In this document: positions 33,299 to 41,804 of the stretch, piece by piece | Position numbering within the stretch: position 1 is the stretch's first letter | Layout: every line of letters begins with the position of its first letter | NCBI RefSeq assembly: GCF_002879615.1 | Contig: NZ_PNRF01000044.1 | Coordinates: 24,682 to 88,681 of the forward strand | DNA length: 64,000 nt | Direction of reading: 5' to 3' | Source of the DNA: Billgrantia endophytica | GTDB taxonomy: Bacteria > Pseudomonadota > Gammaproteobacteria > Pseudomonadales > Halomonadaceae | Translations under genes and position numbers: made by a program | The notes under the pieces: model-generated | Seen by the model: the letters and a program-made list of their open reading frames with translations, nothing else | What the model was told of the DNA's origin: nothing | Database searches by the model: none

Positions 33299-34555
33299 TC
33301 AATTTCTGATCAACTGTTTGCGGTTCACCAGGCGGTGATAGACCAGGTAAAGCATCAGTGTGACCACCAGCAGGATGCTGCCAAGGGCCGCTGCCATTCC
33401 CCAGTTATTGGTACTGTTGGTGTAGTAGGCCACGTAGTAGCTGACCATCTGATCGGCCGGTCCGCCCACCAGTGCCGGGGTGATGTAATAGCCCAGTGCC
33501 ATGATGAACACCAGGATGGTGCCCGCGGCGATACCGGAAACCGTCTGGGGAACATAGACCTGCCAGAAGGCGGCGAAGGGATGTGCCCCCAGTGACACGG
33601 CGGCACGCTGGTAGCTGGGCGAAATACCCTTCATGACGCTGTAGAGCGGCAACACCATGAACGGCAGCAGGATGTGCACCATGGCGAAGAACACTCCGAT
33701 GCGATTGAACACGAGTTGCATGGGTGAATCGATCAGTCCCGAGGCCATCAGGCTCTGGTTCACCAAGCCATTGGACTGCAACAGGATGATCCAGGCCGCG
33801 GTACGGACCAGCAGCGATGTCCAGAACGGTAGCAGGACGAGGATCAGCAGCAGGTTGCTGGTCCTGGCCGGCAGGGTGGCCAACAGGTAGGCGAGCGGGA
33901 AGCCCAGCGCCAGGCAGATCAGGGTGACGCCTCCAGCGATCACCAGGGTACGCTGGAAAACGGCCTGGTAGAGACGCTCGCCCTCACTGACACGCTGAAT
34001 CTGGCCGGTGTCATCACGTTCGAGATCGACAGACGCCAGGAGATATCGATCCGTGGTCGCTGGCGCAGCCCGCTGAATGCCCAGCCATGTGGAGGTCTCT
34101 CCCCAGGCGGCGTCAATATCGACCAGCGTCTGGGTCCAGTCGCCGCCGCTTTCGGCACTGACGGACGGCAGGCCACGCAGCGTTCGCATCAACAGGCCAC
34201 GATAGCCGCTGTCTTCATAATTGAGCCGGCGGCTGATGCGTCCCAGACCGCCACCCTGCCGGGAATCTCGAAGCTCTTCGACGAAGACGCCCACGGTCGC
34301 CTCATCGGGAAGACCCATGCCATCCCATTGCTGCAGCCCGGCCGTGGTCAGTGGCATGACGGATTCGAGCTCGGTGTTATCGACGCTGCGCCACAGCATG
34401 CTGCCGATGGGCACGACGAAGACGATGATCAGGAACAGTGCCAGCGGTGCGACCAGACCGAATGCCTTCAGCTTGCGCAACCGCTCGGCGCGGCGCAGTT
34501 GAGCCTTCAGGCTACCGGCAGGCCCGGCCTCGGAACTCGATGCTGCCGTGGACAT
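33299..34555 (-). CDS. ABC transporter permease (PotB type) with an inserted extracytoplasmic domain
   Basis: A 418-residue permease, longer than the usual 280-300 residues. After the first membrane helix (LVAPLALFLIIVFVVPIGSML) about 130 residues form a hydrophilic insert (roughly 60-190) predicted to be periplasmic, before the normal helices resume at TLVIAGGVTLICLALGF. The EAA loop is near residue 320 (RAAVSLGAHPFAAFWQVYVPQT). It pairs with the downstream PotC-type subunit. Confidence 0.87.
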   Translation of the reverse strand: MSTAASSSEAGPAGSLKAQLRRAERLRKLKAFGLVAPLALFLIIVFVVPIGSMLWRSVDNTELESVMPLTTAGLQQWDGMGLPDEATVGVFVEELRDSRQGGGLGRISRRLNYEDSGYRGLLMRTLRGLPSVSAESGGDWTQTLVDIDAAWGETSTWLGIQRAAPATTDRYLLASVDLERDDTGQIQRVSEGERLYQAVFQRTLVIAGGVTLICLALGFPLAYLLATLPARTSNLLLILVLLPFWTSLLVRTAAWIILLQSNGLVNQSLMASGLIDSPMQLVFNRIGVFFAMVHILLPFMVLPLYSVMKGISPSYQRAAVSLGAHPFAAFWQVYVPQTVSGIAAGTILVFIMALGYYITPALVGGPADQMVSYYVAYYTNSTNNWGMAAALGSILLVVTLMLYLVYHRLVNRKQLIRN

Positions 34556-34619
34556 GGATAGGCCCCCCGTCGACGAAGCGTGGCACGCCAGGACCAGGCC
34601 CTGGCACCACAGGGAAAGG

Positions 34620-34644
34620 GGCGGCGGCCCTGATGGCCACCGCC
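34620..34644 (-). terminator. Stem-loop between the binding-protein and PotB genes
   Basis: GGCGGCGGCC and GGCCACCGCC form a 10-bp stem with one mismatch and a 5-base loop, 11 bases after the binding-protein stop on the minus strand. There is no T-run, so it probably stabilises the upstream message or lowers permease expression. Confidence 0.5.
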
Positions 34645-34655
34645 AGGCTCATGGA

Positions 34656-35717
34656 TCAGCGTGCCGCCCAAGCGTTGAAGCGCTGCTCCAGGTCCTCGCC
34701 GTAGTCGACCCAGAAGGCGGTATCCACGGCCAGAGCGCCTTCCATGTTTTCTTCATGAGTGGGCATGCGCCGCGCCTGCTCATCATCGAGCCGAGCGATG
34801 GCGTCTGGATGTACCGGCCCGTAGGGGATCTCGCTGGAATAGGCGGCCTGGGTGTCGGGCTGGCTGGCGAAGGCGATGAAATCATAGGCCTCGTCGACAT
34901 GGTCGCTACCGGAAACGATGGCCCAGTAGTCCAGGTCGTAGATGCTCTCGTTCCAGACGATTTCCAGGTTGCTGCCCTCTTCCTGGGCGGCGGCGATGCG
35001 ACCATTGTAGGAAGAGGTCATCACCACGTCGCCGGAAACCAGCCACTGAGGCGGCTGGGCTCCCGCCTCCCACCACTGGATGTGCTCCTTGATTTCGTCG
35101 AGCTTGGCAAACGCCCGGTCGACACCCTCGGGCGACTCGAGCACCTGATAGATCTCGTCGGCAGGCACGCCATCGGCCATCAGCGCGAATTCCAGGGTGT
35201 ACTTGGCCCCACGACGCAAGCCACGGGTGCCGGGAAACTGCTCCACGTCCCAGAAATCGGCCCAGGAGGTCGGCGGTGTGTCCAGCGCGTCGGCATCGTA
35301 GGCCAACACCGTGGACCAGACGAAGGTACCCACGCCGCACTCATCGAACGCCGCATCGATCAAGACGCCCCCCAGGCCCAGCCGTCCCCAGTCGATGGGT
35401 TCGAACAGACCCTCGAAGCAACCACGAACCAGCTCCGGGGATTCCATCTCCACCAGGTCCCAGCTGACGTTGCCCGTCTCTACCATGGCACGGATTCGCG
35501 ACAGCTCACCGTTGTAGTCCCCGGGCGTAACGTTGACCCCGGCGCTCTCCGCAAAGGGGCCATAGTAAGCCTTCTGCATGGCATCCCCCGACGCCCCGCC
35601 GAAGGAGATGACGGTCAGCGCCTGGGCACTGGTGGACACGGCCAGCCCAAGGGCACACAGGCCACTGGCAGCGACGCCACGGCCAAGGCGAGAAAGAGGA
35701 AAGCGGTTGTGGGTCAT
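34656..35717 (-). CDS. Periplasmic binding protein (PotD/F type)
   Basis: A 353-residue extracellular solute-binding protein with a signal peptide of about 33 residues ending TSAQA before LTVISFGGASGDAMQ. Family features are GDYNGELSRIRAMVETGNVSWDLVEME, the WADFWDVEQFPGTRGLRRG segment, and the C-terminal YDFIAFASQPDTQAAYS. Related proteins bind polyamines, amino acid derivatives or quaternary amines; the ligand is not clear. GGAG precedes the ATG. Confidence 0.88.
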   Translation of the reverse strand: MTHNRFPLSRLGRGVAASGLCALGLAVSTSAQALTVISFGGASGDAMQKAYYGPFAESAGVNVTPGDYNGELSRIRAMVETGNVSWDLVEMESPELVRGCFEGLFEPIDWGRLGLGGVLIDAAFDECGVGTFVWSTVLAYDADALDTPPTSWADFWDVEQFPGTRGLRRGAKYTLEFALMADGVPADEIYQVLESPEGVDRAFAKLDEIKEHIQWWEAGAQPPQWLVSGDVVMTSSYNGRIAAAQEEGSNLEIVWNESIYDLDYWAIVSGSDHVDEAYDFIAFASQPDTQAAYSSEIPYGPVHPDAIARLDDEQARRMPTHEENMEGALAVDTAFWVDYGEDLEQRFNAWAAR

Positions 35718-35750
35718 ATCATTCTCCTGGTCGCGGACGACCTTTCCATT

Positions 35751-35772
35751 GTTGTTACTGAGTTGTTACTGA
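35751..35772. repeat. Tandem 11-base repeat upstream of the binding-protein gene
   Basis: GTTGTTACTGA occurs twice in direct succession (35751-35761 and 35762-35772), between the ATPase gene and the binding-protein gene. The 129-base gap holds no gene. The repeat may be a simple duplication without function. Confidence 0.5.
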
Positions 35773-35846
35773 TGTGAACAGTTGATGCTGTTGTTGTTGC
35801 CGTGTGGATGACTGTTGCCGTTACCACCGCCGTGGGGGCTCCAACG

Positions 35847-36968
35847 TCAGGAGGCGTTCAGCGCCCGGACGTCCTCATCTCGCCAGCCAAGCTCGATGAC
35901 ATCACCTGGCTGCATGCCGCTCGAGAAATCATCCACGGGGACACGTGCCACGAAATCGTCGTTGCCGGCCAGCTCACAGCGCACGCGCAGGTGGTCACCC
36001 AGGTAGATGAACTCCCTGACCCGTGCCTGCAGCCGATTGGGTAGCGCCCTGGCCGAGCCGTTGAGCTTGACCCGTTCGGGCCGGATCGACAGGCGCGTCG
36101 CGTCGCCTGCGCCCAGGTTCGGGCCGATGAGCGCCCCCGTGCGCAACCCTTCACCGAAGCTGACCCGACACTGCCGGCCTTCCACGGATTCGATCGTGCC
36201 CGATAGGGTGTTGTTCTCGCCGATGAACTGTGCGACGAAGGCGTTCGCTGGATGCTCGTAGAGGCGACTGGGCGTATCGATCTGCTGTATGACGCCGTCG
36301 TTGAAGACCGCCACCCGGTCGGACATCGTCAATGCTTCGCTCTGGTCATGGGTGACGAAGACCACGGTCAGGCCCAGTTGCTCGTGAAGCTGCTTGATCT
36401 CCAGTTGCATGTGTTCACGCAATTGCTTGTCAAGGGCGCCCAGAGGCTCGTCCATGAGGATCAACTGCGGCTCGAAGACCAGAGCGCGGGCCAGCGCCAC
36501 GCGCTGTTGCTGCCCTCCCGAGAGCTGTGTGGGACGACGTTTGGCAAACTCGCCCAGCTTGATCATGCCCAGGATATCGGCCACCTTCCGGTCGGCCTCT
36601 GCCGCCGGCATCTTGCGGGTCTTCAGCGGATAGCGGATATTCTCCTCGACCGTCATATGCGGAAAGAGCGCATAGTTCTGAAACACCATGCCGAAGTTGC
36701 GCTTGTGCGGAGGTACGCTGTTGAGTCGCTGGTTGCCCAGGAAGATGTCACCGTTGGTAGGGACCTCGAAGCCGGCAAGCATCATCAGGCAGGTTGTCTT
36801 GCCGGAACCGGATGGACCCAGCAAGGTAACGAATTCCCCTTTGTGGATGGTGAGGTTGAGATCCTTCACCACCAGGTTCTCGCCATCGAAGGTTTTCTGT
36901 ACGGCATCGAAGCGAATCAAGGGTGTCGATGGGTGGGCACTCGGTTTGCTTGTCGTGTCATGAGGCAT
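35847..36968 (-). CDS. ABC transporter ATPase (PotA type)
   Basis: A 373-residue ATPase. Walker A is GPSGSGKTTC, the signature is LSGGQQQRVALARAL, Walker B is LILMDEPLGALD, and the switch histidine is in VFVTHDQSEAL. A C-terminal TOBE-type domain follows from about residue 260. The start is the ATG of MPHDTTSKPS; an upstream start would add 19 residues. It is the first gene of the leftward import operon and energises uptake by the PotB- and PotC-type subunits. Confidence 0.92.
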   Translation of the reverse strand: MPHDTTSKPSAHPSTPLIRFDAVQKTFDGENLVVKDLNLTIHKGEFVTLLGPSGSGKTTCLMMLAGFEVPTNGDIFLGNQRLNSVPPHKRNFGMVFQNYALFPHMTVEENIRYPLKTRKMPAAEADRKVADILGMIKLGEFAKRRPTQLSGGQQQRVALARALVFEPQLILMDEPLGALDKQLREHMQLEIKQLHEQLGLTVVFVTHDQSEALTMSDRVAVFNDGVIQQIDTPSRLYEHPANAFVAQFIGENNTLSGTIESVEGRQCRVSFGEGLRTGALIGPNLGAGDATRLSIRPERVKLNGSARALPNRLQARVREFIYLGDHLRVRCELAGNDDFVARVPVDDFSSGMQPGDVIELGWRDEDVRALNAS

Positions 36969-37269
36969 CGTTTCACCCGTGTCTATTAGGTGGGTGCAGT
37001 GACGTCGACAATCAAAGACGTTCACTCAAAATTTCCACGTTTCCAACCTATTCATCGACGCGCCCGTCGTCAAGTATATTCCACATTCTCCTTCAGCCCT
37101 CTTTCAACGCAACGTGGTGCAGACCTCCTGTCATCATGCGTCGCTTTCACGGCATCGGAGCGGCCTTCGGCCTGGCAGAAAAGACAACAGAAAAATCAAA
37201 GCCCTTTCACGGTCACGCTCGCTGGCCTAGAGTGGAGGCATGTTCAGCAACAATGCAGGAGGCTAGCCC
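36969..37269. other. Divergent intergenic region, 301 bases, weak promoter
   Basis: No gene is seen. On the minus strand TTGACG (37073-37068) and TAGGTT (37050-37045) are 17 bases apart and may form a weak promoter for the ABC importer operon. GGAGG lies seven bases before the rightward methyltransferase gene. Confidence 0.35.
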
Positions 37270-37872
37270 ATGACGGCGCAAGACCGACCCTCGGTCATGG
37301 CAGGATCCGAGCGACGTGCCCAACTATCGCTCTTTGCCCGGAATTTTTTCAAACACCCACGGATGCTGGGCTCGATCATTCCCAGCTCTCCGTTCCTGGT
37401 ACGGCGGCTGCTCGAGCCGATCAACTGGGAAAGTGCCAGGGTCATCGTTGAATATGGGCCCGGTGTCGGAACCATCACGCGAGAGATCCTGGACCGCCTG
37501 CATCCCGATGCCACCCTGGTGGTGCTGGAAACCAATGACGAGTTCGTCGATTTCCTGCAGCGTTCCATCAGCGATCCACGACTGCAGGTGATTTCCGGTT
37601 CCGCCGAGACGATCCAGGCGGAGCTGGATCGGCTGGGTCTCCCGGCGGCCGACTACGTGGTGGCGGGCATTCCCTTCAGCACCATGCCGGCAGACTGCAG
37701 GGAGCGCATCCTGCAGGGTAGCCGGGAGGCCTTGATGCCGGAGGGGGCCATGCTGGTCTACCAGTTCTCACCCAAGGTCCTGCCGGCTCTGCGCCAGATC
37801 TTCTCTGCCGTGGAATGCGGCTTTGAACCCATCAACATCCCCCCGGCAAAAGTCTATTTCTGCCATCCCTGA
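37270..37872 (+). CDS. SAM-dependent methyltransferase, phospholipid N-methyltransferase-like (COG3963)
   Basis: A 200-residue class I methyltransferase related to PmtA-like phospholipid N-methyltransferases and to the KsgA fold. Motif I is IVEYGPGVGTITREIL near residue 57, followed by the acidic ribose-binding site VVLETNDEF. The N-terminal segment FARNFFKHPRMLGSIIPSSP is typical of COG3963. It may methylate phosphatidylethanolamine; a small-molecule target is also possible. GGAGG precedes the ATG and a terminator follows. Confidence 0.78.
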   Translation: MTAQDRPSVMAGSERRAQLSLFARNFFKHPRMLGSIIPSSPFLVRRLLEPINWESARVIVEYGPGVGTITREILDRLHPDATLVVLETNDEFVDFLQRSISDPRLQVISGSAETIQAELDRLGLPAADYVVAGIPFSTMPADCRERILQGSREALMPEGAMLVYQFSPKVLPALRQIFSAVECGFEPINIPPAKVYFCHP

Positions 37873-37888
37873 GCCTTGTCATGGGCCG

Positions 37889-37917
37889 GGCCAGGCGGCG
37901 TTTCCGCCTGGCCTTCA
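37889..37917 (+). terminator. Terminator-like hairpin after the methyltransferase gene
   Basis: GGCCAGGCGG and CCGCCTGGCC form a perfect 10-bp stem with a 5-base loop (37889-37913), followed by a short TTCAT. It lies 17 bases after the stop codon. Confidence 0.65.
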
Positions 37918-38040
37918 TCCGGCCTCGCGCCTGGCTTGAAAGGCGTGCCAGCTCCCGGGAACTGGTCCGGGTGCATGAATGGGAATATCCTTTCTGAACT
38001 GCATACCGTTCATGATCTTACTGTACACAGGGAGAAAGAA

Positions 38041-39165
38041 ATGCCCGGCTTGCTGCCCGACGTCGACCCCGATGGCCTGCTCGAATACTCGGTGGTCTAT
38101 ACCGACCGTTCGCTCAACCATATGTCCCAACGCTTCCAGGGGGTCATGCGTGACATTTCAGCCACCCTCAAGCAAGTCTACAATGCCCGCAGCGCAGTCA
38201 TCGTACCCGGCAGTGGCACCTTCGGCATGGAAGCCGTCGCCCGACAATTCGCCACCGACAAGACCTGCCTGATAGTACGCAACGGTCAATTCAGCTATCG
38301 CTGGAGCCAGATCCTCGAAATGGGTGCCATCCCGGCGGTGGCGTCCGTGCTCAAGGCTCGCCGCCTGGATCCATCAGACTCGCTCTCCCCCTTCGCCCCG
38401 GCGCCTGTCGAAGAGGTGGAGCGCACCATCAGGACCGAGCGACCGGAGGTTGTCTTTGCCCCTCATGTCGAAACATCGACCGGTACCATCCTGCCGGACG
38501 ACTACCTCAAGCGGATCGCCGCCGCCGTCCATGAGGAGGGTGGCCTGTTCGTGCTGGACTGCATCGCCTCCGGCACCCTGTGGGTGGACATGGAGGCGAT
38601 CGGCGTGGATGTCCTTGTCAGCGCTCCCCAGAAGGGCTGGAGCGGCGTGCCCTGCTGCGGCCTGGTGATGCTGTCCGAGCTGGCCAGGAAACGCATCGAA
38701 TCCACTGTCAGCACCAGCTTTGCCTGCGACCTGCGCAAGTGGCTGGACATCATGGAAACCTATGAAGGCGGCGGCCATGCCTATCACGCCACCATGCCCA
38801 CCGACGGCCTGGCGCGGCTGCGTGACATCATGGACGAGACCGCTGCCTATGGTTTCGAGAGGGTCAGCGAGGAGCAATGGGCACTGGGCAAGGCCGTTCG
38901 CGCGATGCTCGCCGACTACGGCTATTACAGCGTGGCGGCCCCCGGGTTCGAGGCACCTGGCGTGGTGGTCTGCTACACCCGCGACTCGGGTATTGTCGGG
39001 AAGTTTGCCGCTGCAGGCATCCAGGTAGCCGGCGGCGTGCCGCTGATGTGCGATGAAGGCGATGATTACCAGGCTTTCCGCATCGGCCTGTTCGGCCTGG
39101 ACAAGCTGCATGACCGCGAGCGCAGCCTGGCCAGCCTGGAGGTTGCCCTCAAGCAGATCGCTTGA
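38041..39165 (+). CDS. Class V PLP-dependent aminotransferase
   Basis: A 374-residue fold-type I aminotransferase of the alanine-glyoxylate / serine-pyruvate group. The PLP lysine is in SAPQKGWSG near residue 200, preceded by the cofactor aspartate in LFVLDCIASGTLWVDM. GSGTFGMEAVARQF binds the phosphate. I chose the ATG at 38041 (GGGAG at six bases); the longer frame is unsupported. The amino donor and acceptor are unknown. It is not a class III taurine:pyruvate aminotransferase. It lies between two terminators and is probably a single-gene transcript. Confidence 0.85.
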   Translation: MPGLLPDVDPDGLLEYSVVYTDRSLNHMSQRFQGVMRDISATLKQVYNARSAVIVPGSGTFGMEAVARQFATDKTCLIVRNGQFSYRWSQILEMGAIPAVASVLKARRLDPSDSLSPFAPAPVEEVERTIRTERPEVVFAPHVETSTGTILPDDYLKRIAAAVHEEGGLFVLDCIASGTLWVDMEAIGVDVLVSAPQKGWSGVPCCGLVMLSELARKRIESTVSTSFACDLRKWLDIMETYEGGGHAYHATMPTDGLARLRDIMDETAAYGFERVSEEQWALGKAVRAMLADYGYYSVAAPGFEAPGVVVCYTRDSGIVGKFAAAGIQVAGGVPLMCDEGDDYQAFRIGLFGLDKLHDRERSLASLEVALKQIA

Positions 39166-39195
39166 CAAAGGCGGCGTGAGCCGAACGAGAAACGA

Positions 39196-39230
39196 GACAA
39201 GGGGCGGCCAGAGGGCCGCCCCTTGTCTTT
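39196..39230 (+). terminator. Intrinsic terminator after the aminotransferase gene
   Basis: GACAAGGGGCGGCC and GGCCGCCCCTTGTC form a perfect 14-bp stem with a 4-base loop (AGAG), followed by TTT. It lies 30 bases after the stop and is the strongest rightward terminator in the window. Confidence 0.85.
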
Positions 39231-39319
39231 CAGCTCGAGTCAGGCCAGGGCCTGAAATCCGAGCCAGGTGATCAGGATATTGAACGCCTGGGCCAGCGCA
39301 TCGGTGATTCGCGTTTCGC

Positions 39320-40015
39320 TCAGTAGCCGCCCATACCCCTCGGCACCATGCCCAGGTTATTTTCTACCGACTTCACCCCCGCCGTGTTCTCGGCAGCCAC
39401 CTGGACAGCCAGTTTCTCGTTCTGGCTTTCCACCAGCCCCCACAGCTGTACGACCCCATCCGAGACAATGATGTTGATGCGATCCGCCCAGACACCGGTG
39501 TGACCCTCGACCTCCCTGAGGATGGCGTCACGTATCTCGCGGTCATCGGTACTGACCGTTGCTTCAGCGCTTGGTGCAAGGGCAGAGAACCCCCGCAGCA
39601 GATTGGCGCGGCTGACGATGCCGACCAGGCGGCCGTCACGAAGCACGGGCACCCGCTTGATATGGTGCTTCTCCAGGAGCCTGGCAACGCGGTGCAGGGC
39701 CTCGTCCTCGGCGATGGTGATAGGGTTGGGCGTCATGATTTCATGAGCCTTGCGCGCGTGGGACTTGATGTAGTCACTGGCGTTGTCGGCACCGGCAAAG
39801 ATCGACTTCAACCACCACGACTTGCGCCGGTCGGTGCCGTTCTCGACCCGACGCATCAGGTCACCTTCGCTGACGATGCCCAATACCTTCTGATCGGCAT
39901 CCACTACCGGTAGCGCACTGATATTATTCTCGAGCAATAGCCGGGCAATTTCACGAACGTCGTCGTCTGGCGACACGGTGATGACCTTGGAAGTCATGAC
40001 ATCAGCAGCTTGCAT
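39320..40015 (-). CDS. Tandem CBS-domain protein with C-terminal BON domain
   Basis: A 231-residue protein with two CBS motifs (residues about 1-60, MTSKVITVSPDDDVREIARLL; about 90-145, MTPNPITIAEDEALHRVARLL) that bind adenosyl nucleotides, and a BON domain from about 158 (DREIRDAILREVEGHTGVWAD, GVVQLWGLVESQNEKLA). No signal peptide is seen. Such proteins are stress or osmotic sensors of unknown partner. It stands alone, convergent with the aminotransferase gene. Confidence 0.9.
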   Translation of the reverse strand: MQAADVMTSKVITVSPDDDVREIARLLLENNISALPVVDADQKVLGIVSEGDLMRRVENGTDRRKSWWLKSIFAGADNASDYIKSHARKAHEIMTPNPITIAEDEALHRVARLLEKHHIKRVPVLRDGRLVGIVSRANLLRGFSALAPSAEATVSTDDREIRDAILREVEGHTGVWADRINIIVSDGVVQLWGLVESQNEKLAVQVAAENTAGVKSVENNLGMVPRGMGGY

Positions 40016-40202
40016 GGCGGCATCTCCGGAAGAAACAGGAAGGCAATGGAAGGCGACTCTGCTTGACTCTAGTCCGCCTTGGCGGTACTCACAAACTGAC
40101 GCTTATCGTTGACATTAGCAGTCACGCGGCTCTTCCGACTTGATATGAAGCAAGAGTCTCCTCACAAGCCTCCTCTCACAAGCCCTTAGCCAACGCCCTT
40201 AC

Positions 40203-41684
40203 TCAGCCCCCTTCCTGGTGCACCTTTTCGACGTCGACGATGCGTGACCGGCTCATGACGATCTTCCACCGCTGGATCACCGCTTCGTCGCTGCCACCTT
40301 CTTCGCGGATGACCAGGTTGAGCAGGTGTCGCTTCTCCACCGACTCACGGGAGACCTGGCCGTCCTTCTGGCGGTAGACGTGGTGGGAGCCCTTGTCCAT
40401 CAGCCGGGTCAGCAAGGAGAGGTCCAGTGACAGCGTCTCGCGTGTCTTTTCATAGCCGCTGAGAAAGCGGGTCGGCGACATGCGTGAACTGGAGCGGTAA
40501 TGGAGCACCACCTCCTCGCGCTGGGCCACGTTGCGCTTGCGCACCCGCTGGATCTGCTCATCGAGCTTGCTGAAACGCTTGTAATCGAACCATTCGAGCT
40601 GGCGGCCAACCAGCGCATTGCTGGTCGCGTCCAGGTACTGGCGCCGCCACTTGGGGCGCCCCTTGCGCAACAGTCGCCATAACGTGTTGCGCAGGTCGTC
40701 CTTGAAGACCTCACGCATGGCATAAAGCACGGCCATGGCCAGCACGAACAGCGCCGTGATGTCTCCCAGGGTGTCCCGTGCCTGGAGCAGCCCCAGCGAT
40801 ACGAAGATCATCACCACCGCCGTCGCCAGCGCCTTGACCGCCTTCTGCTCGCCGATGCCCAGTTCCTGGCTGCGCTGCTTGAGTGTCACCGGGTATTCAA
40901 TGAGCCGGTGCAGCAGACGCATCTTGTTGGACATGCGCGTGGGGTCGTGGGTAACCCGCTCGGAGTTGTACTCCGCCTGCCTGCGGTGTTCATTCTCCGC
41001 CTCGCAGATGGCCAGCAGGCGCTCACGAATACCGCGAAACACCCTGCCCCTCGGCAGGTTCGCCACCAGCGCCAGCAGGCGTTGCTCGGTGAACCAGGAC
41101 AGGTAATTATCGATGTTGTCATAGTACTTGAGCAGCGTGCCATCGCTCGGTCGGTTACGGCGCAGCCGGCGCAGTATGCCCTGGGCCAACTCGCAGGATT
41201 CCTCGAGCTGCTCCTGCAGGCGTATCGCTGGAGTTGCGACCTCCTCCGTTCCTCCCTCGCCTTCCGATTCGCCGCTTGTCGCGGCCACATCCCCGGCGGC
41301 CTCCGGCTCTTCGTCTCGATGTCCCTGGCGCTGCTCGATCTCCTTCACCTCCCTGGCCGTGTCCAGCAGCATCTGGATCGAACGCTCCAGGGCGACAACA
41401 TACTGATAGGCATACAGGCTCAAGCTCAGCCGGTACTGCTCACTGCTGAGCTTGCCGCGACTCGCGAGACGACTGAGGACCAGCGGAAGGTGGTGCTTGT
41501 CGCTGTAGTAGGTGAGCTTGACATGGATCGCTCTGTGGTAGAACGCATCCTCGGAAATGATGTGATCGTTGAGCCCCAATTCCCCGGGCACGAAAAGGAA
41601 GACATCGAGGCGATGCGAGATCTCCTCCTGTAGTACGCGAGAAATCTTGAGATGAAAGCTGTCCTTGCGCTCGACGGTGATCAC
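40203..41684 (-). CDS. Uncharacterised membrane-associated protein downstream of an MscS-type channel
   Basis: A 493-residue protein of no family I can name. Two adjacent membrane helices lie near residues 285-330 (ALATAVVMIFVSLGLL and ITALFVLAMAVLYAM); the rest is cytoplasmic and charged, with an acidic low-complexity stretch at about 120-148 (EEPEAAGDVAATSGESEGEGG). The start is a GTG that overlaps the preceding 38-residue frame by 4 bases (GTGA). It ends the leftward operon channel - small protein - this gene, and may act with the channel in osmotic response. Confidence 0.78.
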   Translation of the reverse strand: MITVERKDSFHLKISRVLQEEISHRLDVFLFVPGELGLNDHIISEDAFYHRAIHVKLTYYSDKHHLPLVLSRLASRGKLSSEQYRLSLSLYAYQYVVALERSIQMLLDTAREVKEIEQRQGHRDEEPEAAGDVAATSGESEGEGGTEEVATPAIRLQEQLEESCELAQGILRRLRRNRPSDGTLLKYYDNIDNYLSWFTEQRLLALVANLPRGRVFRGIRERLLAICEAENEHRRQAEYNSERVTHDPTRMSNKMRLLHRLIEYPVTLKQRSQELGIGEQKAVKALATAVVMIFVSLGLLQARDTLGDITALFVLAMAVLYAMREVFKDDLRNTLWRLLRKGRPKWRRQYLDATSNALVGRQLEWFDYKRFSKLDEQIQRVRKRNVAQREEVVLHYRSSSRMSPTRFLSGYEKTRETLSLDLSLLTRLMDKGSHHVYRQKDGQVSRESVEKRHLLNLVIREEGGSDEAVIQRWKIVMSRSRIVDVEKVHQEGG

Positions 41685-41797
41685 GTCGTCGCTGCTCCTG
41701 ACTTGGGGGTTCGGGCCAGTACCTTGAAGCTACCGGCGCTCTCTCGATAGTACTGCGCCCCGGGGCCGGCTGGCCATGGCTCCCTTGGCTCAGCCAT
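41681..41797 (-). CDS. Possible 38-residue protein between channel and membrane-protein genes
   Basis: A short frame starting MAEPREPWPAGPGAQYY. It begins 7 bases after the channel gene stop and ends in a GTGA overlap with the next gene, exactly filling the gap. GGAAGG lies upstream. This spacing suggests a translated coupling peptide or small partner, but no homologue is recognised. Confidence 0.4.
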   Translation of the reverse strand: MAEPREPWPAGPGAQYYRESAGSFKVLARTPKSGAATT

Positions 41798-41804
41798 CGA
41801 CGTC

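Noticed and set aside
39240..39322. A minus-strand frame ending ITDALAQAFNILITWLGF before a stop
   Set aside because: It looks protein-like and hydrophobic but has no start codon in frame and is only about 27 residues; it may be a remnant or chance.
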